From Rhizobacter sp. (GTDB lineage Bacteria > Pseudomonadota > Gammaproteobacteria > Burkholderiales > Burkholderiaceae): 6,258 nucleotides of DNA. Both the position numbers and the translations under genes were made by a program. The notes below the pieces were generated by a model. It was not told the origin of the DNA, did no database searches, and saw only the letters and a list, made by a program, of their open reading frames with translations. The stretch spans positions 1 through 6,258 of the forward strand of contig JACMKW010000254.1 in the NCBI GenBank assembly GCA_014379885.1, written 5' to 3'. Each line of letters begins with the position of its first letter. Positions within the stretch are counted from its first letter, which is position 1. Below, one piece after another: positions 5,691-6,258 of this stretch.

Positions 5691-6258
5691 TCAGGCGTAG
5701 GCCGCGGCCACCGGTGGGATCGCCACCGCGACCGACTTGCCGTTGAGCGCCGTCTTGACCACGTTCCAGCCCATGATGAGCATGCCGCCGAGGTAAAGCA
5801 GCCCGCCAGCCAGACGCACCACATAGAACGGGAAGGTGGCTTTCACGCCCTCGACGAAGCTGTAGGCCAGGGTGCCATCGGGGTTGACCGCACGCCACAT
5901 CAGGCCTTGCATCACGCCAGCGATCCACATCGCGGCGATGTAGAGCACGATGCCGACGGTGGCGATCCAGAAGTGCAACTCGATGGCCCTGACGCTGTAC
6001 ATCTTGGTCTGGCCGAACATGCGCGGGATCAGGTAGTACAACGAGCCCATGGTGATCAGGCCCACCCAGCCGAGTGCGCCGCTGTGCACGTGGCCGACCG
6101 TCCAGTCGGTGTAGTGGCTGAGCGCGTTGACGGTCTTGATCGCCATCATCGGGCCTTCAAAGGTGCTCATGCCGTAAAAGGACAGCGACACGATCAGGAA
6201 TTTGAGGATCGGGTCGGACCGCAGTTTGTGCCACGCACCCGACAGCGTCATGATGCCG
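5691..6258 (-). CDS. ccoN: CcoN (FixN), catalytic subunit I of cbb3 oxidase, 3' part
   Basis: Integral membrane heme-copper subunit that reduces oxygen to water at the heme b3-CuB site and pumps protons. Only about the last 188 residues are in the window; the frame is open through the right edge, and the methionine at 6249-6251 is internal (GIMTLSGAW), not a start. The full protein is usually near 475 residues, so the CuB histidines are off the window. Visible here: [11 protein letters not shown], with the conserved glutamate near heme b3, and [14 protein letters not shown], whose two histidines (codons at 6090-6092 and 6084-6086) are the axial ligands of heme b3 and low-spin heme b. Several hydrophobic helices follow, ending at the TGA at 5691-5693. 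It is the first structural gene of the operon; its promoter lies outside. Confidence 0.98.
   Translation of the reverse strand, partial: GIMTLSGAWHKLRSDPILKFLIVSLSFYGMSTFEGPMMAIKTVNALSHYTDWTVGHVHSGALGWVGLITMGSLYYLIPRMFGQTKMYSVRAIELHFWIATVGIVLYIAAMWIAGVMQGLMWRAVNPDGTLAYSFVEGVKATFPFYVVRLAGGLLYLGGMLIMGWNVVKTALNGKSVAVAIPPVAAAYA

Noticed and set aside
6249..6251. ATG taken as the start of ccoN
   Set aside because: It is an internal methionine in the conserved GIMTLSGAW stretch; the frame continues off the window and the N-terminal helices and CuB histidines are still to come.

Overview
The window is a GC-rich piece of a proteobacterial chromosome carrying most of a cbb3-type (high oxygen affinity) cytochrome c oxidase cluster together with the oxygen-sensing regulator Fnr and the anaerobic heme enzyme HemN. 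The gene order (ccoN-O-Q-P-G, a short FixH-like gene, a small membrane protein, then fnr and hemN), the protein sequences and the codon bias suggest a betaproteobacterium of the order Burkholderiales, most likely family Comamonadaceae. This placement rests on recognition of the protein sequences and was not tested by a search.

Layout from left to right. Positions 1-863 (minus strand) hold the N-terminal two thirds of hemN. Positions 864-963 are a divergent promoter region with one perfect FNR box at 900-913. Positions 964-1770 (plus strand) encode an Fnr with all four cluster cysteines. Positions 1771-1948 lie between convergent genes and hold four copies of a CCGTTCGGGC-type repeat and a possible hairpin. 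From 1949 to the right edge, seven minus-strand genes form one tightly packed operon, transcribed in the order ccoN (5' end off the window), ccoO, ccoQ, ccoP, ccoG, fixH/ccoH-like, and an 86-codon two-helix membrane protein. Gaps are 33 bases or less, and two gene pairs overlap (ccoQ/ccoP by 8 bases, fixH-like/86-codon gene by 4).

How it fits together: CcoN reduces oxygen; CcoO and CcoP bring electrons through c-type hemes; CcoQ stabilises the complex. CcoG (a membrane ferredoxin-like protein linked to copper reduction) and the FixH-like protein serve assembly. HemN supplies protoporphyrin precursors without needing oxygen, and Fnr switches such genes on when oxygen falls. The core is a well-known module. 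The less ordinary points are the geometry of the single FNR box between fnr and hemN, the irregular repeat cluster at the end of the operon, the much shortened FixH-like protein and the unassigned small membrane protein coupled to it. I found no sign of a wholly new system, mobile element, RNA gene or CRISPR array.
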